In this document: positions 44,101 to 57,700 of the stretch, in pieces
How positions within the stretch are numbered: position 1 is the stretch's first letter
How the letters are laid out: each line of letters starts with the position of its first letter
Assembly (NCBI GenBank): GCA_026413225.1
Contig: CM048553.1
Span: forward strand, 128,530,190-128,594,189
Direction of reading: 5' to 3'
DNA length: 64,000 nt
Source: Otis tarda
Taxonomy: Eukaryota > Chordata > Aves > Otidiformes > Otididae
The notes under the pieces: model-generated
The model's input: only the letters and a program-made list of their open reading frames with translations
Told to the model about the DNA's origin: nothing
The model's database searches: none
Made by a program: the position numbers and the translations under genes

Positions 44101-47100
44101 ATATGGGGGCAACTGTCCCATGCACCCCCAGAACAAGGCAGTAGACAGCTTTGTAAAACATACCAACAAAAAGTTTAAGGACAGGGAAGGGAATACCTCA
44201 TCTTAAATGAATTTTTATTATTTAAACTAAATTGTTAGTTGCTAATTTTACATTATAATGTGCCCATGAATTTTTTTTTTGGAAGGGAAGAATCTACCTG
44301 ATATTTAAGCAATATCTCACTACCAAAATGCAAAAAATCCCCACTGATATAAAAACGATTTAAAAGATTATGTACATCTTTGCTTCTAGTGAAGCTTCTG
44401 GCCCCTTATGCTGTTTCCCAGCATCAATTCATATCTTTTTATTCATTTGCACTTTTTACTGTATATATTGGTTTGTTGAGGGTAGTCAAAATTCAGAGTC
44501 CACTGAGCCAATACATAGACATATACGTGTTCCTGTGTGCATACACATCTGTATGTGTTTATATGTATAGATATATGCACACACACACACACACATCACA
44601 CTTCTGCTATTGCTCAAAAAAAGAGCAGTGCTCAAAGAATATGTGGTACTAGAGCTAGGAAAGTGGAAGGTACCATGTCACATTTGAGGATTACCCAGGG
44701 GCCTGAAGCTTCACGTTTCCTATTGTTCCCAGGGAGCCAGGCAAGGGCCTGTGGGAGCAGGCCTTGGACCTAGCACCGGGGAGGACACAGGGAAATAAAG
44801 ACACTGCTGAAATGCACTGGGGAGTTGGAACCAGTACCGTAGTTTGGAGGAAATGGAAACTGCTGTGCATTTCCTTGCGGGATCCGTGGATTGCTCATGG
44901 TTGCTGGTATGCCACCGGTGGCCACCATGCTGGGGGTCATGCTCAAGCCCTGTCCTCGCATCATCAGCGTCCGCTGCTGCTGCACCTGCTGCTGCTGCTG
45001 CTGCATCTGCCGCTGCCGCAGGTGCTGGCTCAGGATCTCCCGCTGCCTCTGCGCCAGCATTTGCGCGTTGATAGGGCCCTGCAGGGAAAACCACCACCAC
45101 CTATCAATAATCCCTTCTAAGGCAACCTGACCAGTGGAGGCATCTCCACTGGACCAATCTAGAAGATTCCAGCTCTTTTATTCCCCCACCACATAACTAA
45201 AAATAATACTAAAGGGGAGAAAATAATATTATTAATACTTATGCTGGTAAAGATTTCCAACAGTGAAAGAGTCAGTAACTGAAATAATACCAGTGTTTAA
45301 TGTTGCAGCAATTTGTAATTACAAATAGAGTAGCTCGTTAAAAAAAAAAAGGATCTTTAGGAAATGAGAAGCTTGGTTAAAAATGCAGTTATATCTGTAG
45401 TAAACAAGCATCCACCCCACGTACATATGGGAAAGAGTCCCAGAAATAAAACAGTAAAATACTTCTTTCCATATAGACTGTATTATTTGTATTCAAGCTT
45501 TAGAATTTATTGTATGTATTTATCACATAGCATTTCTACTCTATTTAATTGGAGGGAGAAAGAAGAAAACAAAGTATTTTTTTTTGAAGTACTGTTTCTC
45601 TCACCTGTGTTGGCACTCCAGGTCTCAAAGACAGATTCATATTGGAGACGCTGCTGATCTGATTTATCAGTGGCTGCCGGTTCTAAAGGGGAAAAAAAAA
45701 AAAACCCAAACCGATGCCAAAATGCAAAAGTTCTTAGAAAGAAAACAAGAAAAGGGAAATTCTGTATACAGAGGTATATACGTTTATTTCCCTGATCAGT
45801 TGGTTTAAGGATCTAGTTTTACATAGGCAAGCAGGGACTAGTTTTCCAAGTCCTTTTATCATTCACAGAATCCTGTTTCTTAAGAAGACTATACACCATA
45901 CAAATAACAACACAGGCACGAAGCTGCTTACCAAATATACTGCCTTTACATTTCCTACCCTTTTTGAGATTGGGACTGGACTGTTGAGGTCTACTCTGAA
46001 TTAGACCTTATTGTCTGATGTGTGAAGGCAGAAATTATCTTTTCTCCTCCACTAGAAAAGCATTAGTATCTTATTTATAGTACTACAAACCTATACATTT
46101 AAAAATGAAATACGAAACAGCAACTTAAAATTATCCTCAAAAGTAGACAAAGGCCAAAAAAAAAAAAAAAAGGATGTAGGTAACAGGCAGCAATAAAAGC
46201 ATTTAGATTGCTGGAAGACTCAAGATATAACAAACAGAAAGAGACTCATATAACAAAAAGCATCACTGAAGCCTTGCTCAAAGAATTAGTGAGACCTAGG
46301 CTTAAATACTAGGCACATTCTTGGACAGTATTATAGAAAGAATAATGGAAAGGGGGAAAAAAAAGATCGGAACAGAGAATGTGCAAGGTGGTGTCCCAGC
46401 AAAACTCATTATGGCTAGTGTCTTTAGTTTAAAGGTGGAATTAAGCTATAATAAAACAGGGTACACGCTTAAGACCGGGTTCTGTTTGGAGCAAGCTGAC
46501 AGTCAGTAGGTGCTGCCCAGGAGAGGCGTCCGCGCCAGCGTGGAACTGGGCATGGAAGAGGACGTACCTGCTGTGCCTGGAGCCTGTGCTGCAGCTGGAG
46601 CCGCAGCTGGTTTGGCTGGTTCTGCACGATGCCAGTGGGTCGGAGGCCAGGCCGGGGCTGCATGCGCAGGGCTGCGTACCCCGGGCGCTGCCCCATGGGG
46701 TGGAAGCTTGGGTCCTGCATGGGCGCGTAGCTGCCCTGTGCCATTTGAGCCTGCGCCGCGTACTGCTGGGAGAACACTGGAGCCTTCTGCTCCATCAGGA
46801 TGCTTGAGTCCTGGTTGGGGAAGGTCTCTGGGTCGACACCTTGGCTCTGCAGAAATATGCGAACAACGGAGACAGTTGGCGGGATATGGCTTTTCATAGG
46901 ATTACACAAGACTAATAACAGCCACCCTGCAAAACCAACCTTCTAGGCTGTGAATGTTTTTAAACAGAAAATTAAACAAATTTTCTTTACCTAAACATAA
47001 AACTTAAAAATAAATATAATTTTATTTTTGTCTGTCAAAACATATTCATGGACGCAAATTCCTATGTCTTCTTTTTTTTTTTTTCTTTTCAAAAAAAGAC

Positions 47101-50100
47101 CCACAATCTTTGTCATGTTCTTAACATAGCCATTGTATCATTCTGCTAATGAAATTACAAATGCTGCATGAAAATCTGTAAATGAAGTGATGCCAGCGTA
47201 TTTTTGTCATTGAATGTGAGACAAATTCAAAGATGCTACAAATGAATAAGGATAAGAAAGTAGATTTTTATCAGTATCTTTAAACAAAATAATGACTTCA
47301 AATAAAGATGCCTGAAACTATTACAGAAGCTAATGTGAACAGAGTGCCTAATTCTTTCAGGGCACTTTCGCACAAACTGATTATCTGTTAGCATAAAAAA
47401 GCTAACACAATTCTAAACTCCATTCTAGATACTCCCCTAATATTTGCTCTAGCCAGAATAATTTTATTGCTTATTCCACATTGACCTTGGAAATCAAGTT
47501 AATATAAATTTCAGTGCCCTCATGAAAGAAAGACTTTAAGCTCCTATAAAATGTTTGATGGATATTTTAAAAACATATTCTAAAATGCAACAGTTCTCTT
47601 ATCTGCAAAATTCTTTAACTGTTTTCACTGAGATATTAATTAATTAAATAGCTTAGTTTGAAATAAAACATTACTCCTTTTTTTTTTTTTTTTTTTGTGG
47701 TGGTATTCCAAAAGCTATGTCAGATTGTATGAAAGTTTCACATTGCAAAATTGAAGTTCACCAATAAATTGTATCTCCAGCTTAACACCTCATCAAGTTC
47801 TATGTTATACCAAATGGGCTTGGAGATAGCTTCCACATGTCCAAAGCAGGATTGCCCTGGTCCTAGTTCATATCTAAAATGAAAAGCTAGTTCAGAAGTT
47901 ATGCTCAGGACACTGATGAGTGCTGGGAAATGAAATAGGTATTCTAGTCTTCTCTGAGAATATGAAGTCATCATAGACACATACAGCTGTTTCTGGAAAT
48001 ACCATTTTGATACCAGAAACATCAAGCACTAACTTTTCCCCCTCAGGTTTGATTGGTTTGTTGTTTTTTTTTTTTCCTTTTTTTTTTTTTACCATGCATT
48101 TTTGCATCATGTAAGACTGAAATGGAAAAGAACCAACTGGATGCTAAAAAAAATAACAGTGGGAAAAAAAAAACAGATGAAAAATAATTGAACAAATTCA
48201 TGCTGCAAAGTTTAGGAAGCATGTTTGTAATTTTAAAAAACTACAGTTTTAAGTGCTTGGAGTGAAATCAGCTGCTTCAGATGAAACTTGTCCCTTAACA
48301 CACATTAATCAACTAAGGGAAAAACTATGGGTGAAATTACAAGTTACAGGTTTGCTCATGAAAAGTTTGTTGCCTCCATCACACAAAGGTCTTGATCTTG
48401 CTCCTCTACTCCTAGGTCTTCATGTTCTTTTTTCTTCTTTCCTATATCCTGTTGCTGGCTGTGATCTTACCTTTCTCCTACACAGAGTTGTTCCTCTGAC
48501 CATCAGATCAGCTGAAATCTGTTAATTTTTTGGTTTTGCTCAGGTGAGTTGCATAAAGTGAAGTGGCTTACCACAGGTCAGAAGCAGGAGAGCTAGACAA
48601 GTGTGGCAAGGGAGAGGAAGGAATACTAAACCTGGGGCTGAAGGAAGCTTTCCAGGTGACCCTGAGCTGTTAGATGGACTCCCACCAAAATATGTAACTC
48701 CATCCTAGCTTGCAGTAAGTGTTTTATAATTCCCTTTTTCAACACACGTTTTACCTCCACCTTGACATTGTATCCTTTAAATGCAATACCGAGTACATGC
48801 AATGCAATGTCCAGTGTACCTGGCTAACTAGTTCAGGTATTCCTAGAGCCCTGTCGATTTCTTCTAAACCATCAAAATTCCTTAATGCCATGTAAAGCTG
48901 ATCGAGGAGAGCACCCTCATCACTTGGTGACTCTGATGAAGGATGATTACACAAGAGATCATCTGGTGAGCTGCCAAACGGTTGCCTGTCAAAACATGAG
49001 CACAGCGTTGGTAAACAGCTGCTGAAAAACAAGAAATAATATCAGAGGATTAGTACTCAAATTGAACTAACAAGTGGAGACAGAAATTACAGAATTACAG
49101 ATTACAGAATTATCAAGATTGGAAAAGACCTAAAAGATCATCCAGTCCAACCATCACCAATACTTCTCAGCTAAATCATATCCCTCAACACAACATCCAA
49201 ACGTTTCTTGAACACCCCCATGGTCGGTGACTCTACCACCTCCCTGGGCAGTGCATTCCAGTGCCTGACTACCCTTTCTGAGAAGTAATATTTCCTAATG
49301 TCCAGTCTGAATCTCCCCTGGCGCAGCTTGAAACCATTGCCTCTAGTTCTATCACTGTCTACACGAGAGAAAAGGCCGACCCCTAGCTCACCACAACCTC
49401 CCTTCAGGAAGTTATAGAGAGCTATAAGGTCTCCCCTGAGCCTCCTCTTCTCCAGACTGAACAATCCCAGCTCCCTCAGCCGCTCCTCATAAGGCCTGTG
49501 CTCCAGACCCCTCACCAGCTTCGTAGCCCTCATCTGAACACGTTCCAGGAGGAACTAGGAATTATTTACTCACTGCCAATTTTGTTCAAAAAACTATTCT
49601 GAATGAAAGTTATGTTACTGAAAGAAATGGCTAAATACCATGACTGATGCCTGTCAAGACCCTACAAGCATGGTATAGGTGACAAATGAGCAAGCAGACC
49701 AAAGGTACAGCCGAGTGCCGATTTCACGTTACAGGGTCAACAGAGGAGCACAGAAGTCAGTACAGAATACAGTCACTGAACACAGAAGACCAAATAATTT
49801 TTTTTTAACTAATTGTAACTTTGAATTTTAGATGTTAAGTATACTGTCACAAGTAGAAAAAGATTTTCACAGAGACTCTTCTTAATTGGTTTTCTATCAG
49901 ACTAAGCAAGTCGAAGAGGTCACAGAGGGGTCCAAGGACTGTCTGAGCTCGCACAAACTGAACATGTGGAAGAGCCAGCCAGAAGGATGAGGGAGCAGGG
50001 AGAAAAGGACATTCCCCTTTTTCTTTGCAGCAAAACGCTGCATCAGCCTAACCCATCTTATGGTATTGCACACTTGGGTATCAGTTTATGCACCTTGGTT

Positions 50101-51752
50101 ACGTGCCTCGGAAAGGTGTCAGCAAGAATCTGGATACTGTCAGGCAGAGTGTGCCGGCTCTATAAACCCTGCGTACCTCACCCCTGAATTTGTATGCAAA
50201 GCACACTCAACAGTTACAAAGGCAGAATAAAGGTTTATTCCAAACCCAAAGGACAAAACTTACTGAGTAACAAACTAAATCTGAAATAACACCTTATTTG
50301 CAGGCAAATGACATTTTCGTTTTGCAGTTCACACATGAGCCGTACTTCACACACAATACTACAAGACTACAATATAAAATATAAAGAGCACAGCATTCTG
50401 CAAGCAAGGGCAATTACTATATGCACACATCATGGCAGAATCTCATCCTAGATAATTACTCAGAGACAACAAAAGCTGTCTCACATGGAGGGAGGAAACA
50501 GCACTATATGTGAACCCTTTTTACATATCTGTTTGGAAAAACAAAGAAACATGTTTGTGTATTTAGTTTCCATAATGAGATATATGGTTGCCATGGAAGT
50601 CTAATCTCTATGTCTAAGCTAAGCAGAAGGAGAGATCTGCATTGTCAGGCTACACACCTAAAAACTCCAAGGATGGCAAGCAGGAAAACTAACAAAACCA
50701 TAGTTCTTTTAAATTAGACCTTGGACTAAAAATAAAAAAAAAAAAGCATGTATATGACATACCTTTAAAACATCACAAAGTATTAATCAATCTCATATAT
50801 AGGGAAGTTTCTATAATTCTCAGAGATGGAATTATAAATCAGTAAAAGGGCAAAAAACATAATTTGAATCAAATGGCTTGAAAACTTTAAAGATGACTTA
50901 TAAGAAGGGATCTATGATCTGGAAAAATAATTGATGGGGCTAGCAAAAAAAACCTCTCAAATTGTAAATGGGCATGAATATATACGGTAAGACAAAGTTT
51001 ATACATAAAAAAAAGCATTTGTCAAATTCTGTATGTTAAACAATGACATTAATTTCTGTTTTTTCACCATTTCTCTTATACACCACAATAATAATGTTCA
51101 ATTTTTCTCTGAAAGAATTATTTTTACTTACAACTTTTATCAAATTTAACTCATGATGATAAATCAGATTATAAAAATACAAATCTCAGGGATTAATAAA
51201 ACAAAAAAATGGCAGCACCAAATAATCCGTCATCTCTAAGTGTAAATGATCAAAATATGATTACTTTCAGATGCAATGCAATGGGAATTTTTTTTCACCA
51301 TCTTCAACTACAGGAAAATTATGAGAAATGTAAAGGTAACAAAATGGAAGAATTATCTGCCTGGCTTGCTGACCAAATATGGCCCTGTATTTTATGTTAT
51401 GGTGTAATTTTTTAAGCGAATAATTAAGTTACACAAACAGTGCTTTTGGCATATGGACAACGTAAGTGGGGGAAAATTAGCACCAGGAAACATCTTGAAA
51501 AGCATGAAAAAGTTAGAAAAGTAAAAGAGAACATGCCACACAAATTAATATTTTTGGACATCCTTTCATAGTGAAAATTAAGAGAATGTAGTCAGAAGAT
51601 TAATCTTTCATCAAACACACTTTTTCCAGCTGCTTCCTCTTTTCTTTTCGGCACTTCTCCCATTTACTACTGAAAACTATCCCAACTCATACAATTCAAA
51701 AGATTTCAACACTACTCCTTTATCTGTCCATTTTGTATCACTTACACAGTCC

Positions 51753-51783
<31 letters not shown>

Positions 51784-54700
51784 TACAGTTTCTCTAATTT
51801 AAGCAGCAAACTTCTTGGAGAAGACATGCCTTTTTAAAAGAAGTATAAATTGGTTTTCATAGTTATGGCATTATTTAGAAACCTTAATAATGAACAAAGT
51901 TAATATATTACAGATGAGTTAATAACTTCTGATCAAATTGTGGTTCTGGATACCTGAGAAGGAGCTAACTTCAGGGAAGAAGCACCCTCCATTTCACTTC
52001 ATCTTTCCTTCCTCACCTTTTACAGAATTTAGGTAAATTAAAAAATCCCAAACAAAACAGAAATTAACGATGTCCTGCACTAGTTAAAACGCTACCCTGT
52101 TGCAGGAAAAGACAGCTATGTTGTAACTACAAAGGCTCTGGCATTTTTCCACATTCAGCGTTAAGTATAATTGTTAACAATAAAACCAGGAAAACCAGAC
52201 AGAATCATGCCCATATTAATACTTGAGAGGTGAAAGTGGTGCAACTACCCAAAGCATTGGCAGCATTCATTGTGATACAGAACTTCCAATTCTTCCAAGG
52301 CATTAAATGGCAAAGAGAACATTTATAAGTAGTACTGGAACATGTACGCATTGCGCAAGCATAAAATACTACAAGTATTAAACTGATACACATTTGGTGA
52401 AGATTTTATGTAGGGCTTTGTTTCCATGAAGTGTACAAAATATGGGCCTATGAAATCTCTCCATGGTTTGATGTGACAGTAAGACTCACCTGTTCTGGCT
52501 ACCAAAAGTTGCCTGATCTATAGGCAAGATGCTGTCTGGCCAGGGTGCAGTCTGATTTGGAGGTGCCTGCTGTTGGCTATACTGAGGTCCTCCTATGTTC
52601 ATCTCCAGTTCGGATGGCCCTAATCAAAGAAAAATAACCACATAACTTTTGTGAAAACAATCTACTTTCATGTTAATTACATCCATTGAATTATCTATGT
52701 TACAGTAAAAGCAAACAAAACCATTAAGACTTCAGTAACATTACATTTAAAAGCATTGTGATTTTTTTGTTAAAAATGTCTTTTAAAATTTGAGAAAATA
52801 ACATGAGAACTCGAAAGTGGTGCAAAACCACAAACCAGCAGATATGACACCACAGATGCAAAAAATTAGTAAGATAAGCATAAAAACAGACAGCATATAG
52901 AGTCAACATAATAATGTGCTTGCTTTAAAAGTGACCAAGAACAACGATAATATTCCTGGTACTTCCTTTTTAAAACCTCCGTATCTTCAACGAACAAGAG
53001 CAATTTCATATCATCTTTCTTTGGCCACACCACTGTGGAGCTACAGAGTAGCAGGGATTGTTCATATCAATATATGTGTTAAAAGTTAGTGTTTTACACA
53101 CCTTCCTTCCCACTTCCACAGGCAACTTTCACTGTGGAATATGATTCTCATCAAATCTATAACTGAAGTGAGTCTGTTGGGGTTTTTTTTTCTGCTTCAT
53201 CTTTGACAATCCCGCCTATGCAAAAAAGCACAACTCCACACTTACCCATATTCATGACCTGAGAGGGAAGCATCTGCCTCGGGCCAGGCTGGTTGCTGGG
53301 TCTCAAGGGGATGCTGGCCGTGGGGTTGCGGATCATGCTTGCTTGCACCGGCCTGTTCATGGCACTAGCTGTGGGCGCGCAGGTCACCCTCACAGCAGGA
53401 GCCTGGCTTCCCCAATCTCCAGATGTCATGGCAGGCCGAGGGGCGCTGCCACCGATCATTCCTGCACAAAAGCCAAACAGACTTAGGTGCCGGCACACGA
53501 TTCAGAACAGCTTTAGCATTACAACTGCCTGATGAGCTGCATTTTTAGCGATAAAAATGCAGTAGTTTCACTCAAAGCACATTGTACTACAACTGCCTGT
53601 CCAGATGTGCAAAGCTACAGAATGATGCCTTACGCTGCTTAGTCAAGGGACTGGAGATTATCATACATATTACATGAGGAAGATCCTTTTATCACTGCTG
53701 AAATGTAAATTCGGAATTCGGAGTAAGTGTTCCCACATGTAGTCTGCAACAGGTGCCGAGGGCGTGTGGATAGCCCTAACTTCCTTCCTCAGGAAATGAA
53801 TCACGTTTGCTAGTGTGCATGCCAGTGCTTTACTTTCCAAGTGCTAAGTGAGAATGAAGACTTGAGTAACAACATGTAATCGCTACACATGCTTACAAAT
53901 CAGGAGGATTACATTTAAATTCACATTCTGCTAACATCTTTTCATGAGTCCTTTCATTCGGGACCTAGAGCCTTCTTAGCTTCAAGGCTAACCCAGACAA
54001 TTTCGAACCAATATATGATGCAGGGAAATTACTCACAGGAACTTTCCGATAGATGCTGAAGTTCATTACCGTTATTTTAGGGGAAGTCCTCCTACATCTA
54101 CTGTAAACAACTGATACAGTTTATTTACACTTGGAATATATAGAGTACTACACTCTGACAGTAGCAAAAAAACCCCAACCAAACCCCAACACAAAACCCC
54201 CCCAAACCCAAAGCCATACATTCATAGTATTTATACATGTCAGTTTTATACAGTCAAGAGAGCAGACAAAATACTGATTTCAAATCAGACTACTGGTCTC
54301 CCCAGCTGCATTTTGCAGCATCCTTAAATGAATACTAAAAGCCACATAAAAAAATTATTACTCGCCACTTCAATTATTTGGTGATATATAACTAAGAAGA
54401 AAAACCCTCTGAAGAGGGTCATTGTTTCAGCTGCTGTACAAAATTTGCTTCAGTGTTACATTCTCAGGTTTGTTCTATTTGTGTACATATTCTATCAGCT
54501 GAAATATGTGGTGTGCTAGAGCAAATGGCAGGGACACAGATAATACTCTCTAACTTGTAAACATAAGATGAATAACATCCTCTAATATGTATACAGAACA
54601 TGAAAGTAGTAGGACACTTGCAAGACTACAAATTGACCTCTAAACTGCTTAAACAGGATATTTCAGTGTCTGGCAGCACGTCTTTTTTAATACCAATGCA

Positions 54701-57700
54701 AACTAAATATAAAATTTTGACAGTGACTAGCCAGCTGAAAGGACTTACAATACCCATTTAGTTACTCAGAGTTCTTAGCAGTTGTTGTACACTTGGACAG
54801 TCCTAGACTGTCCAAGTTATTTCAACGTACTAGTTGAAATAAATCCATCAGCCAGACTTTTCTTGTGAAACCCCCCTATGGTATATTTGTACAATATTAG
54901 GGCAACAGGAAAAAATCAATGCACCACAGATCAGGCATAATCCACAACAAAAGCTAAGAAATACCAGTGTAACATCTGATGGTTTGCAAAAAGTTTCAGA
55001 AAATGATTAAAACATTACAATTTTTTTAATTTAAAATGAGAACTAAGGCTAATAAATAAAGGATAACCAAGGGCAAAACCAAGGTCTGCAGAGATACACA
55101 TCACAAAGGCAACAGTACTGCCCACGATTTTGCTTTGAAAGAACTGCCTCTACAGAGAAGTGGTTCATTTATTTGCTTTTTTGAGGCAGAAAGATTGGAT
55201 CTTTACCTATCTAAGCCCCAGCTGAATCTGGAACATTGATGTGAACAGACTCTGACTGCCAGTACAATGTGTTCATCTAGAGGTTTACAGGTAAGTGAAA
55301 AGCAGTGCACAAAGAGCAGGACTAAATATATCCAGAAACAGAAATTCAAAATAAATATGTCAATAAATAACAGCCCACGAAACATGATTTTTTCCAGACT
55401 TTCTTTGGAAAGTACTTATCATTACCTGTACATGTAATAACCACAACATTAAGTTACACGTGCTATAGTCTGCTACTGAAGTATATTTTAAAAAATGGAA
55501 AGTTGTCTTACCTGTGCTACTGGTGCCTAAAGTTCCTTGACTTCCTATCATCCCTTCATTCCTGCCCATCAGTCCCGGCTGAGGTATCACTGAGTAAGGG
55601 CTACTCGTTCTTATGGGTGGGAAAGTTCCTGCACCTGTTGGGTTCTGCAGTGTGATGTCAAGTGGTAAATTCTGGTTTGGTAATAACCTGCCCAGTTGCC
55701 CTGCTCGTGGGTTATTAAAAGCTAGACAGGAGGAGCAAAGGAAAAAGCAAAGTTACAAGAATGGAAACTTTACTTGTTTAAAAAAAAAAAAAAAAAAAAA
55801 AGAACCCAAACACACTTTAAGCTCTTGGTCTGAGCTATTTAATACTGCATAATTTACCCACTCAATATCTGTCTGAGAAACATCCCTTCTTGAAATTTGT
55901 ATGTAAATTTCAAAATGGAACATTCTGACACTAAAAGAGATACAACTTATATTTTTAAAACTTTAAATGATGCACTTTAACTTACAGAAGAACCACTCCA
56001 ACAAAATATACCACTATGTGATGTGCATGCTACTGGCAATTAATCTTATACCTAGTAGGACTGTAATTGCCTGCAGATGTCATCCTGAGGCAGGTTGTTA
56101 GGAATTATCTCAGTTTTGAAAGTTTTCCAACATAAGCTGTGCCCCTGAAGAAGTTACCAAAATTAAGGACAGATTGAGTCTATATTGGAACCTGTAGCCC
56201 CATTTCTAGATGTCTCTCCCAATTTTTTTTTTTTTCACATTTTTTGTCATTAATAAAAGTAAAAACCTCCATGATTCAGCAACAACAGATAAGCAGTCCA
56301 GAATTAGACCTGTGACACCATAATATTCTGGTAAATAGACCCATGCCTGATGGCTGTTGTCACCTTTATATAACTGTTTTCTTCTGCTGAGGTGTTTTGT
56401 GCTCTTAAAATCAGCCTCCTCAAAGAAAACTGCAGACTGTCTCAGAAAAGTGAGCCTGAGACCTTGACCGGTAAGCATCTGGCTCAGCTGGTGTTTGGGC
56501 AATGTTCCAGTGCATGAAAGCATCCCCTATGTGCACAACTAGTACTCAAACATGAAGCAAACACTGACCTTGTGCCTGTGATTCCATTTCCAATCATACC
56601 AACATAATACATACAAATATATTAACAATTTTTTTTAAATTATTATTTGCAATACTTCCTGATAGCTTCCCTAGGAGAGTCTCTGATATAACAGCATCCT
56701 TAAAGTGACTTCTGCATTTTTATATTCACCGTATTACAAAGACGTTAAAGCACTTCTTTCTTATTTTAGATGAAAGCAGTGATACTTTTGAATTTGAGAA
56801 CTTAGATGAGGTTTATTAAGCTTGTTAAAAAGTACAGAAACAAAGGTCTCTGACTTTTCTTCTTATTTTATAAAACCAGACTACAGGAACTCATTGTATT
56901 TATTTATTTTTTTGATCTAAGTTCTCTGCCAGGTGAATTTGCTTATATGCATATATAAGGAAATACATCACATCACATACACCTGAATTCCTAAGCATGA
57001 GATAAAAATTTTTTTATTGTCTCTTCAAACAAGCAAACATAACTTATGAGACAAAAAATACATTCCCAAGCTTAGGGTCATCATAAAGTCTAAGGACTGA
57101 ACCAAAACCAAACTTCAGTGACAGTTTCAGAACAGTTTGCCCCAGAAGTTTGAAAAATCACATAGATTAGTGAGTTATTATAACAGTAGCTTTTTCAGCG
57201 CCCACTGATCCTACAAAAAGGAAAGCTGGAAATGCAGCCCAAAATAACAATGCAGTTGGTGAGATGTGACAGTGCTCAGATCACATATTCTGCTCTTGGT
57301 CAGGATGGAACTGAAGGAGACTCCCTGTCCCCCATGCAGCAAACTCCGGTAATTTGGCAAATCTGGCAGTTTTCAAGTCTTTCTTTTTTTCTTTTCTTTT
57401 TTTTTTTTTTTAAAAAAATAGATTAAAATATTGTAATTATTTTCATGTAAAACCCATAAAATCAAAGCTGATGATTTGTCCAGAAAAAAAAAATAAAAGC
57501 CCTTTTGGAATTGTGTATTATTTCACATTTATTATAGATTGCTTTTCTGTGAGCATGTGAGAAGCCACTCACTATTTCTGTGTGCCTGTCTTCTGTATAC
57601 TCTTCTACTGAAAACAAGGCAGAAATAGTTCCCTACGGGAATCAAGAAAAGACCCAAGACTGAGCTGGGGGAAAAAAGTTTTAGGGTTTTAATTCACATG

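Larger units (their letters stand above)
48986..52489 (-). other. NCOA2 intron upstream of the AD1 exon
   Basis: A 3,504-bp intron holding the CR1 at 49.09-49.56 kb and the compound TA/CA microsatellite at 51753. The remainder is A+T-rich with no recognised content. Confidence 0.88.

Noticed and set aside
44720..45130. Alanine-, leucine- or cysteine-rich frames around 45 kb on both strands
   Set aside because: They are other-frame readings of the CAG repeat in the NCOA2 Q-rich exon.
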